Assembly: GCA_037903475.1 (NCBI GenBank)
Contig: JBAJFG010000047.1
Location: 4,750,001 to 4,814,000, forward strand
Direction: 5' to 3'
DNA length: 64,000 nt
Source of the DNA: Ancylostoma caninum
Taxonomy: Eukaryota > Nematoda > Chromadorea > Rhabditida > Ancylostomatidae
A program made the translations under genes and the position numbers. The notes below the pieces were generated by a model. That model was not told the origin of the DNA, made no database searches, and saw only the letters and a program-made list of their open reading frames with translations. Of this stretch, positions 54,238 through 64,000 are shown one piece after another (position 1 is the stretch's first letter; every line of letters starts with the position of its first letter).

Positions 54238-57200
54238 CTGAAAAGACACTCTAATAGTAGTCTTTCTTCAAAAAAAAAAATGGAAGGGTGGATGGATCAT
54301 CAGAGTATGCCCTGCAAAAAAAAAAACTTGAAAATGATTTCCAAATCAAAAGCATTTTGACTATAAGCCTGAACGAGTCCGGAATGTTGAGCAACACGCA
54401 ATTTCGCAAATTTTCAGCGTAGATAACGGAAAATCGAGAAAAAAAATGAAAATAGCAATTTGACTGCTTCCAAATGAAGATATAACTAATTTTGCACAAG
54501 AGATATCAGAGAACTCAAGTAAAGAACCCAAGCAAGTGAAAGTTAATGCTGGAGTAACCGCGCCGCAATAAGCTTTTAGCCCCGCCCACTTTGCCTAGCG
54601 CAGTCGTCTTTTCCACTCTGCACTTTGGTGCCTCAGTGAAATCACCCCTACCCCATGATGGGCTCCCAATTTATCGTATACCCACCGGCAACAGTTATCT
54701 CCCAATTGTGCGGTCTGGCACCATTCATCCCACCATTAACCCACCCTTCCCAACAACTTCACGGTGGGAAGTCTCCTCAAGAGGGCCTGGACCCCACATC
54801 TCCTCCCCCCCTCCCAAAAAACCCCCAACTTCCTCAAGAAAGTATTCCAGTCGTCCCCCAAGGCCCCCGCTCTTCAAAGCTGCGCTCGGTGGGCTCACAA
54901 ATGGCTACGATGGGAGTCCATTTACCCACGATTGACATACCTGGTTTCAAACGTGGCTAAATGGACATCAGTGGACAACAGTGGTACCATTTTGGTGCGA
55001 AACTTCAGAGCAGTCTAGCAATAAAAACCCAGAACACAGTTTTCTCAAGAAATACTCAACAATAACAATTGTAAGTCCCTTAATTCCATAGGACATTAAA
55101 AACAGTAATGAGATGCAGGGACGTAGACGCTACTCTGCTTCTCTGCACTCTCACAAACATTATGCCCGAGGGAATGGGTGTGTTTAGTATTAAATATAAA
55201 TATTTAGTGGTTATATTGAAGCTCTTGGGATATTTCGAGGAAAAAAACCATGCTGGCAACGGATTTGAAAAACGCTAGGAAAAAAGTGGTATCTCAGCGC
55301 ATTTTCAACTGCAAAAGAATTAAAAATGAAAAAAAAAATGGAAGAAAAAGAGGAAGGCACGTATCTCCCCAAAACCTCATTCCGTTTTATGAAAACTGCA
55401 CGAAGACCCATAAACAACGTCATCCCACCGAACCCACGCTCATTGCACATTTTATTCATGGATATTCACAGTAAAGAGGAGTATTAAGTCGTTTGCACTA
55501 GTTACGTCAACTCGTGCTCGAATCTCTCTATGCATGACAATTTCCGGAATTGCAACCTGTTTTCCACCTCTTCCAGCATTCAACGGCTTCTTGCACGAAC
55601 ATAATGAAACGAACCTCTGCTTGCAGCTTTCGTGTCTCACGTTGCTCCTCCTTCTCGTCGGGGTTGGCGTAAATTCGCAGAAGACCGCCATATGTGGACA
55701 CCTGGGAAAAAAAACTAGTACATAAATTAGGAATGAAAAAAAGACATTACTCATTAGAGACCCGTCAAAAAACGTGAGATTTCGGGAAGTCCACGAAATC
55801 CGACAAAAACCTTACAAAAACGTTCAAACTCCAGCCCGTTCGCAGCTCAAGTACTCATTCATATTTTAGTGGATTATCGTATTAGACGGAGAAGCTAGAA
55901 AACGAGGGAGAAGACTTCCTGTGAATTTGAAAAACGCAAGCATTCAAGAGATTTTATTTATTTATTTGTTTATTCTTTTGTTTACACCATAAATGCGTGC
56001 CAAACCAGGGAAAGAAGGATCAAGACTAAGCATGATGTAGTCATTGAGACTGCTTCAAAGAACTGGTGAAGCAAAAACAACAAAACGGCTGCGTGAATCC
56101 AAATATAGCATAATTTAAGCGCGACTTAAAGGAGAACCCGGAGGGTATAGTGTGGGCTTCTATTCCCATGCTGGGTCTTGCTTCGAAATATTTTAGAAAA
56201 TCATTTTGTAAAGAAGGTAAAAAGTCTTGTAATTTATTATGTATAGCTCTTTAACCTTAGAATTAGTTTTCAGCAAAAATTACTACCTAAATTTCCTTCC
56301 ACCTCTAATTTTTCCCATTCTTCCACTTGTAACCCCTGCTGTTCGGAAATGCGTAGAGTTTCGGTTTACAAGCATATGGGAAGAGCGATTCGGCGGAGTC
56401 CTGTGATTGGTCCGCTATCCAATTGGCCAATCACACGGCTCGGTCGTATCGCCCTTTCTAGGTAGAATACTGGAAAGTTACTAGTTATTTAAGAGCATCA
56501 ACGTCAAATTCTCAATTGTTAGCACATAGTATTATCTAAATTACTTATATCAAGCACCCAAATCATCTAGTTCTGACATTGCTGGAAACATTCGAAAATC
56601 CGAACAACTCATTTTTCGGCAACAATGCAAGAAGATAGCGCACTTCCTAAAGCCGTGAATTCAATTGTCTCATATATTTCTGAAATGATTCTTGTATTTC
56701 CAGAACTGATCCAGTATACACAAATAAACGATCAAATAACACTAATAAAGGAAATTATATGTATAGAAATTGTATCGTCTATATCTAATTTCATTAAAAA
56801 AAGGACAAATCCGCAGTTGTCCCTTGTCACCTTCCCAGCAAAACAAGGCAAATCGAATAAGCCTTCCTATTAGATTTAATGGATTTCACAGCAATTTATC
56901 CATAATCTCCTGCAATTTCGCTGCAGCCGCTAAATACTAAAGGATGCCGGCATGCAAATACGCCGCCGGACGATAAACAATAAACACTGGCTGGCTAGTG
57001 AGCGGTTCACGCTGGTCACTCATTGAGCGGGTGCCGACAAGACCAACTCTCCGAAGTGAGAAACTCCATCGCCGCCAAACAGGGAACAAGGGGACCACAC
57101 CAAGGAAAAGCTGAGATTTCCCGGACTCCTCAACGATTCCCAAAAGGAAGTGGATAAATTTTGCAGGAATACACCAGTTCTTTGGCTGGAACCTGGCAAA

Positions 57201-57742
57201 TGTAGTTTGCCGTAAGGCAAATCAGATTTTAGGTTAGCGAAACATCATTGGGTGCCGAACGCGGTCGCTTTCGGGGACTTTTTCAGGTCGCATGTAAAAG
57301 TACAAAGGGACGCCCCTCATACTGCATACATACATTTCTATACTTCTATATTTCTATAAAACTCTCACCTGTGGATGAATCTGCTTCAGTAGATTCTGGG
57401 CGGCGCGTTGTTGTCCAACTTTGCTTCCAGTGGCAATAACCTGGAAACGGAACATTCCAGAAATTTCATAGTTGACTGCAGCTTCAACGAAAAAAAGCAT
57501 ATAAAAAAAGGAATTCAATTCCATAGGAAAAAGCAAATCACATCCCGCGCAGTTGCGTTGCACCCGAAAAAAAAAACGAGACATAAAAAAACTACGAACT
57601 TCAGGAGATTTTGTTTATCAGAACTCACCTCAGCTGTCAAATCTCCAACTGTCATTGTCACCTTTGTCTTCATTGGTCCGAGCAGTTCCACCTTTGTCGA
57701 CGGGACTTCTCGACATAGTTTTATCGAACGTAACAAGGCAGT
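53680..57742 (-). CDS. dsRNA-binding-domain protein with Lys/Ala-rich tail (5' part unresolved)
   Basis: Exons in transcript order: 57629-57742, 57369-57440, 55615-55701, 53680-54237, all joined in phase 0 (276 residues). The first two form a dsRBD-like fold: helix TALLRSIKLCREVPSTK, strands VELLGPMKTKVTMTVGDL, then ATGSKVGQQRAAQNLLKQIH, matching the 'GxGxSKKxAKxxAAxxAL' second helix. VSTYGGLLRIYANP and a charged helix (EKEEQRETRKLQAE) follow and run on into the last exon. That exon is a long Lys/Ala/Glu/Arg-rich, probably coiled-coil tail. A dsRBD followed by a 'YGGLLRIY' block and a coil recalls nuclear dsRBD proteins of the NKRF/CDKN2AIP kind, but I am unsure of this. The start codon is not found; the exon at 57742 needs a phase-0 exon upstream. 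Confidence 0.7.
54238..55614 (-). other. Intron of dsRBD gene with C-rich and GCCCCGCCCAC repeat segments
   Basis: The plus strand is C-rich at 54577-54870 (ACCCC, CTCCCCCCCTCCC runs). Words shared with the 1771-2195 repeat occur at 54577 and 55108. Plus frames at 54591-54960 look compositional, not coding. Confidence 0.45.
55615..55701 (-). CDS. dsRBD gene exon 3: YGGLLRIYANP and charged helix
   Basis: Acceptor TTTTCCCAG, donor GAG/GTTCGT, 29 codons in phase 0. Reading past the donor stays open for 24 more codons before a stop (retained-intron form ending GNCHA), but only this donor restores phase 0 and continues the helix into the last exon. Confidence 0.65.
56402..56505 (+). repeat. CCAAT-box repeat, copy 4, with TATA-like box
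   Basis: TGATTGGTCCGCTATCCAA, TTGGCCAATCACACGGCTCG, GTCGTATCGCCCTTTCTAGG, then TTATTTAAGAGC about 70 bases after CCAAT. It lies in the 1.7-kb intron of the dsRBD gene on the opposite strand. Confidence 0.55.
56625..56873 (+). CDS. Possible nested small gene, 82 codons
   Basis: The ATG lies about 130 bases after the TATA-like TTATTTAAGAGC and the CCAAT pair at 56402. The protein (MQEDSALPKAVNSIVSYISE, then hydrophobic/acidic helices, ending GKSNKPSY) has no recognised domain. It sits inside an intron of the dsRBD gene, opposite strand. The length is not significant on its own; the promoter-like context is the only argument. Confidence 0.2.
   Translation: MQEDSALPKAVNSIVSYISEMILVFPELIQYTQINDQITLIKEIICIEIVSSISNFIKKRTNPQLSLVTFPAKQGKSNKPSY
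57369..57440 (-). CDS. dsRBD exon 2: second helix GSKVGQQRAAQNLLKQIHPQ
   Basis: Acceptor GTTTCCAG, donor CAG/GTGAGA, 24 codons in phase 0. It holds the Lys/Ala helix that contacts dsRNA in this fold. The intron before it is 188 bp, the one after it 1.7 kb. Confidence 0.75.
57629..57742 (-). CDS. dsRBD exon 1 (first visible): helix 1 and beta strands
   Basis: Acceptor ATTCTTACAG, donor GAG/GTGAGT, 38 codons in phase 0, from TALLRSIKLC to MTVGDLTAE. Confidence 0.7.
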
Positions 57743-58063
57743 CTGTAAGAATTTCTTTTTATAACGACAACTCCGCACAACGATGGTCAAAATTATTGTA
57801 GAACACAGGAAAAAATGAGAAAAAAAACATCTCTAATCCGTAAGCGTGGATTACACGAGAATTTTTGCTTTGAGGGTAGGATTAATTGGAAGTGGTACCA
57901 GTCGCATATCACTTCCCACAGATTTTTACTGTGGCGAGCTCAGCGAACAGAATGATTCTTTCAAGTCATTCGAATATTCGCCTGAATATTCCACACATAA
58001 TCCATGTGGTGACTACTAGTGTCTCCAAAATAATAAGTTCGCCACTAGATGCGAAAGAAGTCT

Positions 58064-58079
58064 GGGGGGGGGGGGGGGG
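58064..58079. repeat. Mono-G tract (G16)
   Basis: Longest uninterrupted G run of the window. Confidence 0.9.
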
Positions 58080-58266
58080 CATGAATCACCACTAACAATG
58101 GTAGCCTTCCTAGAATATTGCGGAATATGACGCTCTACTACCCATACCTGACCCACGGTTAAGGACTGGCAACAAAGGGATTCGTAGGCTTAGTTTTACT
58201 ACCAGGCAAGGGCTACCTATAGTAATCTCTGTATGGGACGGTGATCTTAAGCCAACAGTGACATAC

Positions 58267-58333
58267 CTGCAGTCACCGTCTCGCAGCCGCGCAACGGCAC
58301 CACCGCATTGCGGTTTCGCTGCGGTCCCGACAT
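58267..58333 (-). CDS. Candidate first exon (MSGPQRNRNAVVPLRGCETV...)
   Basis: ATG at 58331-58333 opens 22 codons ending at a strong CAG/GTATGT donor in phase 1. It is GC-rich relative to its flanks. It could be exon 1 of the dsRBD gene, but the first dsRBD exon needs phase 0, so at least one more exon would have to lie between them. Confidence 0.25.
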
Positions 58334-59529
58334 GTTCAGACACGCCTGACGTGACTCCTGACGGGTCCTGATCATATTTTTTCCGTCACAACCCATTAGG
58401 ACTTACGCATTGCTTGTCAGAATGTGTTAGCAGCGCAGCGAATCTTTGTAGTGGGAACGGTGCGCTGCGGATCCTAGGCGGTAACAATACGTGCACCTCA
58501 GAAGAGGATGGTGGCCACTCTTCTAGGGCTGCCAGAAGCACAGCATGTGAAAATATTATAATTACATTTTTTTAGCAGTCGTTGCATCACTATTAAAGGA
58601 ACTGAGATATTTTTGACAGAGAAAGGACAAAGTTACTCTAATCCATGGGGAACATGGCATCTTTTTTTTTTAAAACTAATCCAATGTCAGAAGCTCACAC
58701 AAACTTAAACCCTGACAACTTCTCATCTCTTCTACGATGATGAATCGGTGCTCGTGTACAAAACTCAGCCGAAAACGAGAGAGATCTCTTCCAGGAATTG
58801 TAATTCATCATTCCAGAGCAAAAATTTTTAAGCAGCCCTCTGATTCGCTTCGAAACGGCGCTAGCACATTTCTTTCTTTTTCGAGTGCGCTTAACACAAC
58901 CTCAGGAAGTCAAGTTCCGTAGCTGATCCTCAGGACTAAAACTGATAACTAAGCTTCCCGATTTCCCCGTATCTCACTTGAAAAATCCTAGACGCTATCC
59001 TAAAAGTCTGCCGCAGATGGAAATGCTAATGTATGTCGTTGAATTACAAGCAATCCGCAGTCATAAGCATGCTAAATAAGCGAGTCGTCGACATTATGCA
59101 CGCGCGACGCTCGAGGACCTTCACCCCGATTCCCCAGGGGGATGCAGGCTTGTGCCCTGCAGCTGCTGAGGTAGTCACCACCCGCACATTGATATCTGAA
59201 GAACATCCTGGGGGACCGGAGAGAATGGCGAAATAACTAATTCCACGGATATCCTGCGTTCCATCGCACAAGGTTTTTTTTCTACCAAAAGTGCGTATTT
59301 CTTATGAGAAGAAACAACTGCATTGCAAATATACCTTCTTGAAATTTCGGCTTCACCTTGAACACAATAAGAGCTCTTCTGAGTAATACATTGACCAGTG
59401 AGGCCCTTCAACGATAATTTGTTCTATCTTATTACTAGTTCTCTTGTTACGGCTGCAGATGTACGGTTGTCTCCTCAGGATCTGTATCATATGGTTTTTT
59501 TTTTCAAATTTTTTCACATGTACTACACG

Positions 59530-59612
59530 CAAACGATGGATAGATGAATGAATGAAGTGAATGAATGAACGAATAAGTAGATAAATGAGTAAATACATAA
59601 ATAATTTTTTTT
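59530..59612. repeat. GAAT/AATA microsatellite
   Basis: Imperfect run of GAATGAAT, then AAATAAATA-type tetranucleotides. Confidence 0.75.
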
Positions 59613-60039
59613 CGAAACACCTTAGCAAGAACACCCAGGTTACCGTAAATTCAGAGATAATCCGCAATGACAAACCAAATAAAACCAGTCATTTGATGAT
59701 CTCCTCCTTCTTTTTCCCCCATGCAATTATTTTCCCGGACTTTTCATAGTTTTTCGAGAGAATCTTGAAAGTTTTCCCACATACAGGGATTCAAGGATTC
59801 GTATTTCCTTCGCAATTGGGATAAGACACAAGGGAATTGGGTAGAATTCCAATACGAATTCATAACACTACACTGTGTGCATGTACTACCATATTAAAAC
59901 AGTCTCCTAGTACATTTTCTTAGGTATTTTCTTGCGACAATCAATTAATTCTCATTCACTGTTTTTTTTTCTTTGTTGCAATCTACTAATTAGCATGAAA
60001 ACATTAGAAAAGAGTCACAGTCAACGCATATAGCTGAAG

Positions 60040-60161
60040 TTATAGTTCATCGGAGTCCGATCCGGTCGGATAACAAAAGATACATATTGATCCTCGTTAT
60101 CCGAAAACCGATACGTATCATTCATTATCCGACCGGATCGGACTCCGATGAACTATAAACG
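60040..60161. mobile_element. Fold-back element,~122 bp, near-perfect arms
   Basis: Left TTATAGTTCATCGGAGTCCG then ATCCGGTCGGATAA; right TTATCCGACCGGATCGGACT then CCGATGAACTATAA: 34-bp perfect complements. The loop has a further GTTATCCG pair. Confidence 0.85.
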
Positions 60162-61825
60162 TAGCTTATAAGTGCAGCTTATGAATAAGGAGCGACCTAA
60201 TAACAGATAAATTCGTTCAGTAGGGCAAAGTTACCACGAGTCAGCTCCTGATTTCAAGAATTCTATATAGAAATTCATGAACTGAATCCAACTGCCGAAA
60301 GGGTGACATGTTCACAATATTTGCTCAAATCCAGTAAAAGTTTTCAATTCGATCAAGCTGTATAAAACAATATTATTGATCATATTGTTTAGTGTAATGT
60401 ATGTATAATATTTATTGTTATTCACTCTTATCCATAATTATTTATGATTACAAATTACATATCACGTTACCATTTACCAAGTTGTGCCATTTAATATTAT
60501 CACATACAAGCTGCATCTAGGAACCACCTCAAGCTTCACCTCTGCCGCAACCTCAATCTCCTAACCGCACCTTTCTCACTCGACTTCACTCGGAAGTGTC
60601 GGCGCGGGCGGGCGACTCCCCGGGGACCGACGGCGGTCGTTTGCAAGGCCAAGCTGATATACGACCCAACATAAGAGAGCGTGTGCACATGCTCACTCGG
60701 GGAGCATCTAACGTACACTAGAAGCTTGAATATACTACAATTCTTTAACAAAAAAGCTTGTTAAAGAAGATGTATTTAAAAGAACATAGGTGAAGCAGCG
60801 TAGGGAGCAGATGCTCATTTTTTGCACTGAGAGGACGCTTTTCTGCTCAAAAAAAGATATAATATTGGTCCAATCTGAACCTCTCTTAGAGGACTGTCCA
60901 TAAAAATCGAGAACCCTTGAACCTGCTGTGGTTGAAGGAAAATTACTATGCAGTAGACTAGAAATTACAATTACAGTGCATAAAATTGGTATAAGCCATT
61001 CCCTCTTCGAAACAATGCTTATGCAGTATCAGTAATAAGATAAAACTTCGCAATCAAAGCGATACCCAGTAAGGAAAGTGCAGGAAATCCCCCACTAAAT
61101 CCTTACCGTAGACTCCCATAATAAATCATATGCGACATTAACAAATATGAGTCCGAAATCACCCACAAGTACGCGAAAGTTGCGATACTCGCAAAACCCC
61201 TTGGGACGAAGTTTCAGATAAAATATGAAAGTACTTTGGCAGGCATTCCTCCACGTCATGCAAACATCATTTTTTCACATCACTACCAACTCAAAAAAAA
61301 AAGAGAAAAAGAACTAGCCAGTTCAAGCACTGATGCGACAAATGATGTTAAAAGTACAATGCCGGATGAAACTGGCAATAAACTCACAGCAGTATGCATT
61401 ATATAACTTCGAAGTTGCTAAAATGCATATAAAGTGGTTTTATATATTAACAGAAAGTGTCGTTGTTGTAAAGGAAGTCTTCCATCTTAAATGTTTTCTG
61501 AGATTTCTGGACGGCCAGGATTGTCACGCGAAGCTGCACGCGAAACGAAAAATCTCCCCAAATGCAAGCACAGGAAGGGCTCATCAACACTTTCGCAGGG
61601 AATCACAAAAACCATTGCTATCTGCGCTGCTAGGTGATACTACTCATCTCAAAATCTCAAAATGATTCAGAGGTGTGACTTCAAGAAAACGATCTAAGGC
61701 AGTGTCTTACCTTGGAACAGTTCTCGAAATTTTTATATGGAGAGAATCACATTAAGAGATGCCGATCACACTGATATACATAATTTCTCACAAAAATGCA
61801 AAAATAAACCATTTTGGACCCTCCA

Positions 61826-61965
61826 TCTTTTGTGGAGAATTCGGGATGACCATCGAGATATCTGGCACACGGCTGTGCTGCCGGAGATGTCCATCGCTGG
61901 CGCCCAGCGCCTCCTTGGGCATATTTCTCAATTGGCATCCCGAATCTTCCACAAAAGAAAGGGCT
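61826..61965. mobile_element. Inverted-repeat element,~140 bp
   Basis: Left TCTTTTGTGGAGAATTCGGG, right CCCGAATCTTCCACAAAAGA, with GCTGGCGCCCAGCGCC at the centre. Confidence 0.65.
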
Positions 61966-62436
61966 GAAGAACAGGTTCTACAACAATGAAGAACCATGGG
62001 GAGTGATTCTGACGAGAGGGACTGCCTTTAAGGTTCAATTCTCACAATCGCTACAATTTTTGCTTACTGTCTCGACAGCAGAAGTACAATTTGTTTGAAA
62101 AAAAACCCAATCAGGACTTCTCCAAAATTTGGAGAATGGGTGTGACGCTGATCACCTGGGCATCTAGATATTTTCAACAACCCTCCGATGCAATAGTTGA
62201 CAGCCCTCGACATTTATCACTGTCAATATATCATGATAACAAATGCCAAGCACTTTTTGGACCCCTCGAAAACGTCCACCTTCTCAAGCTTGTACATCCC
62301 TACGTTACTAAATCAGGCGCATGTCAAAAGTGCATCCCTTGCCATTCAAAGGTGGTACCCTACCGTAACAGCGAACACCTCCAAGACTATGAATAAATTT
62401 AGAGCTTCACTAGTGTCAGACTAACTACTCAGCCAA

Positions 62437-62705
62437 CTTAAAAACCGTGTTTTGCATGACACTGAAAGGTGCAAATCCCACGATTAAGACATGCGTGCTC
62501 ACGCAAAACACGGTCTTTTAAATCAATAGTTCTATACGAGCAGTAGTCAATCCATGCAAAACTCATGCACGCCCATGGATATGCATGGGTTTTGCATGGG
62601 CTTTGCGTGGGTTTGACCATTGCTGGTATAGAACTACTGATAAAAAGATCGTCTTAATCGTGTGATTTGCATCTTTCAATCTCATGCAAAACACGGTTTT
62701 TAAGT
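62437..62705. mobile_element. Fold-back element with nested arms,~270 bp
   Basis: Left TTAAAAACCGTGTTTTGCAT, right ATGCAAAACACGGTTTTTAA. Second pair CACGATTAAGAC and GTCTTAATCGTG; third pair TAGTTCTATAC and GTATAGAACTA; centre GCCCATGGATATGCATGGG. A third copy of AAAACACGGTCTTTT lies inside the left arm. Confidence 0.8.
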
Positions 62706-64000
62706 TTCCTGAGTACAACGACTTCTTAACGCGACAATTTGATGAGATTTTCCGCTAAACACTCATGCGCTCCCATCTGCATCTCATTAGGTACGAAACT
62801 ACTCTACATAAAACTGATGCCACCCGGTCACCACTACGACTACAATTAACGACCTCGAAGAATCACGAAGCTAGACACATGTGAAAGCATCTGTTGGCAC
62901 ATCACGTGGACCAGACTCTTTTCCCGATAGATGAAATGTGAAATATGGGATTGTAAAGGTCGCAGAGGAAAAAGTTGACAAGCCAATAGCGAAATACTTA
63001 TGAATAGCAGATTTGATTGAACAAGGACATCACCTTCACTTCAGCAAATCTAATTTAAATGCACACCACCTTATGGGACACTAAAAAAAAGAGAAGACCT
63101 ACGAGTGACACCATTCCTCGGAAGGGTCGAACGACTAGGGAAACGAAAGCATTTTGGAGCAGACGCGGCCATAAAAGATGAGCAAAAATAGACCAAAAGA
63201 TGAATGCATGAAAATTTCACAGGAAGAAGAGTCGAAGCAAAACTGCTAAGCAGGATAACGAGATTGGTAACACCTCAACTACTTACGGGGATGAAGGATA
63301 TCCCAGCACCTCTCTTACAACCGCTCCTGAATGATTTCTATAGCGATGAATTGTTTGTAAAACAACGGAAGAAGATGAATAGCCTTATAATCCAAGCTAA
63401 TTCATTTTCACTTCGTTTCGAGACTGGAAAAGCTCCCTAAATCACGAGAATTAATCATTGACAGACAAATAACTACATATTCCTGAGCTGCAGCTTCACA
63501 CTGTATTATCAGTGAATCCCCTAATTGAACAGATAACACTCCCAGCCTGCTCCGAGACTTTGATCGGGGCCAGCTGACCATTAACGCAAAGTACGGGTAA
63601 TGGTAGATTTCACTCTCGTATCAGCGACCGCTCTATTCATTCTTCTTCTAAACAAGAGTTTCCTTTGTTCCACAAGTCATGAGATGCAATTCGGTCAAAA
63701 GATATATGATTTTGGTACATTTCATGTTCATACGGCCTCTAATTGTTTCCTCACAAGGCTGCTGGCAGAAGCGGTCTTGTCGAACATTTAGAAAGTACAA
63801 AATTCTCTTACAGCAAAATCTACAGCAGTAAATCTATGGCAGTGGTGTGAGGCAAGAGCTCATCCTATCCTCGTGGTTGAGCTAATCGCAGATTCTGCAT
63901 CTCCACGACACGCTGAATTCAGCGGTATAGATAAATTATCTCGAAACCCCGTTTACCGGGACGGTGTCTGTAATAGTTTGCTAACCCGAGATGACGTTGG

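Larger units (their letters stand above)
57743..64000. other. Stretch upstream of dsRBD exon 57742; no gene resolved
   Basis: The missing 5' exons of the dsRBD gene should lie here. One candidate is 58267-58333 (minus). Otherwise it contains a G16 tract (58064), a GAAT microsatellite (59530), fold-back elements (60040, 61826, 62437) and AT-rich DNA. A GC-richer patch at 59090-59240 is open on both strands but unrecognised. Confidence 0.4.

Noticed and set aside
54591..54960. Overlapping Pro-rich plus ORFs
   Set aside because: C-rich intron composition; two frames look alike and no start or splice context is convincing.
59033..59271. GC-richer patch open on both strands
   Set aside because: Competing frames on both strands, none with a recognised domain or clear splice partner.
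63600..63791. 63-codon plus ORF with a signal-peptide-like start
   Set aside because: Too short to stand out; no conserved motif after the hydrophobic start and no promoter or splice support.
1..64000. CRISPR arrays, bacterial operons, rRNA genes, complete transposases
   Set aside because: None seen; the sequence is eukaryotic and the tandem repeats are minisatellites.

Overview
The window is nuclear DNA of a nematode. Four things show this: splice acceptors of the TTTTCAG type, a 21/22 match to the conserved nematode spliced leader SL1 (20452-20473), a C-terminal ShKT domain of the kind common in nematode secreted proteins, and short introns of about 55 bp beside very long repeat-filled ones. 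Base composition is AT-rich (roughly 40% GC by eye). I cannot name the species; introns of 9-10 kb argue against a compact Caenorhabditis-like genome.

Gene content is sparse. (1) 156-418, plus: last exon of a Thr-rich ShKT-domain protein whose 5' part lies outside the window. (2) 2767-24133, minus: a divergent SMAD built from eight exons that I joined by splice sites, phase and homology. It has an MH1 zinc signature (CCNPYH), a Pro-rich linker and a complete MH2. It ends directly after the PC..E strand, as inhibitory SMADs (SMAD6/7) do. Two introns are about 9 kb each and hold most of the repeats of the left third. (3) 53680-57742, minus: the 3' half of a double-stranded-RNA-binding-domain protein with a YGGLLRIYA motif and a 185-residue Lys/Ala/Glu-rich tail. 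Its 5' exons are not resolved.

The rest (24.1-53.7 kb and 57.7-64 kb) has no gene I can defend. It holds candidate exons of low confidence, GC-rich islands that may be promoters or first exons, and many repeats: a ~110 bp terminal-inverted-repeat family with at least 11 copies, often in close pairs; about eight larger fold-back elements; a 59-bp minisatellite of about 19 units (34990-36125) open in all three minus-strand frames; tRNA-like SINE heads; a dispersed CCAAT-box repeat; mono-G/C tracts; and short palindromic motifs concentrated at 36-50 kb.

The two most notable points are the rapidly evolving inhibitory-type SMAD and the genomic SL1 copy fused to a start codon without an SL RNA splice donor, which suggests a retrocopied trans-spliced mRNA. 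The ShKT gene and the SMAD gene are convergent (tail to tail). I see no evidence that the genes in the window act in one pathway.
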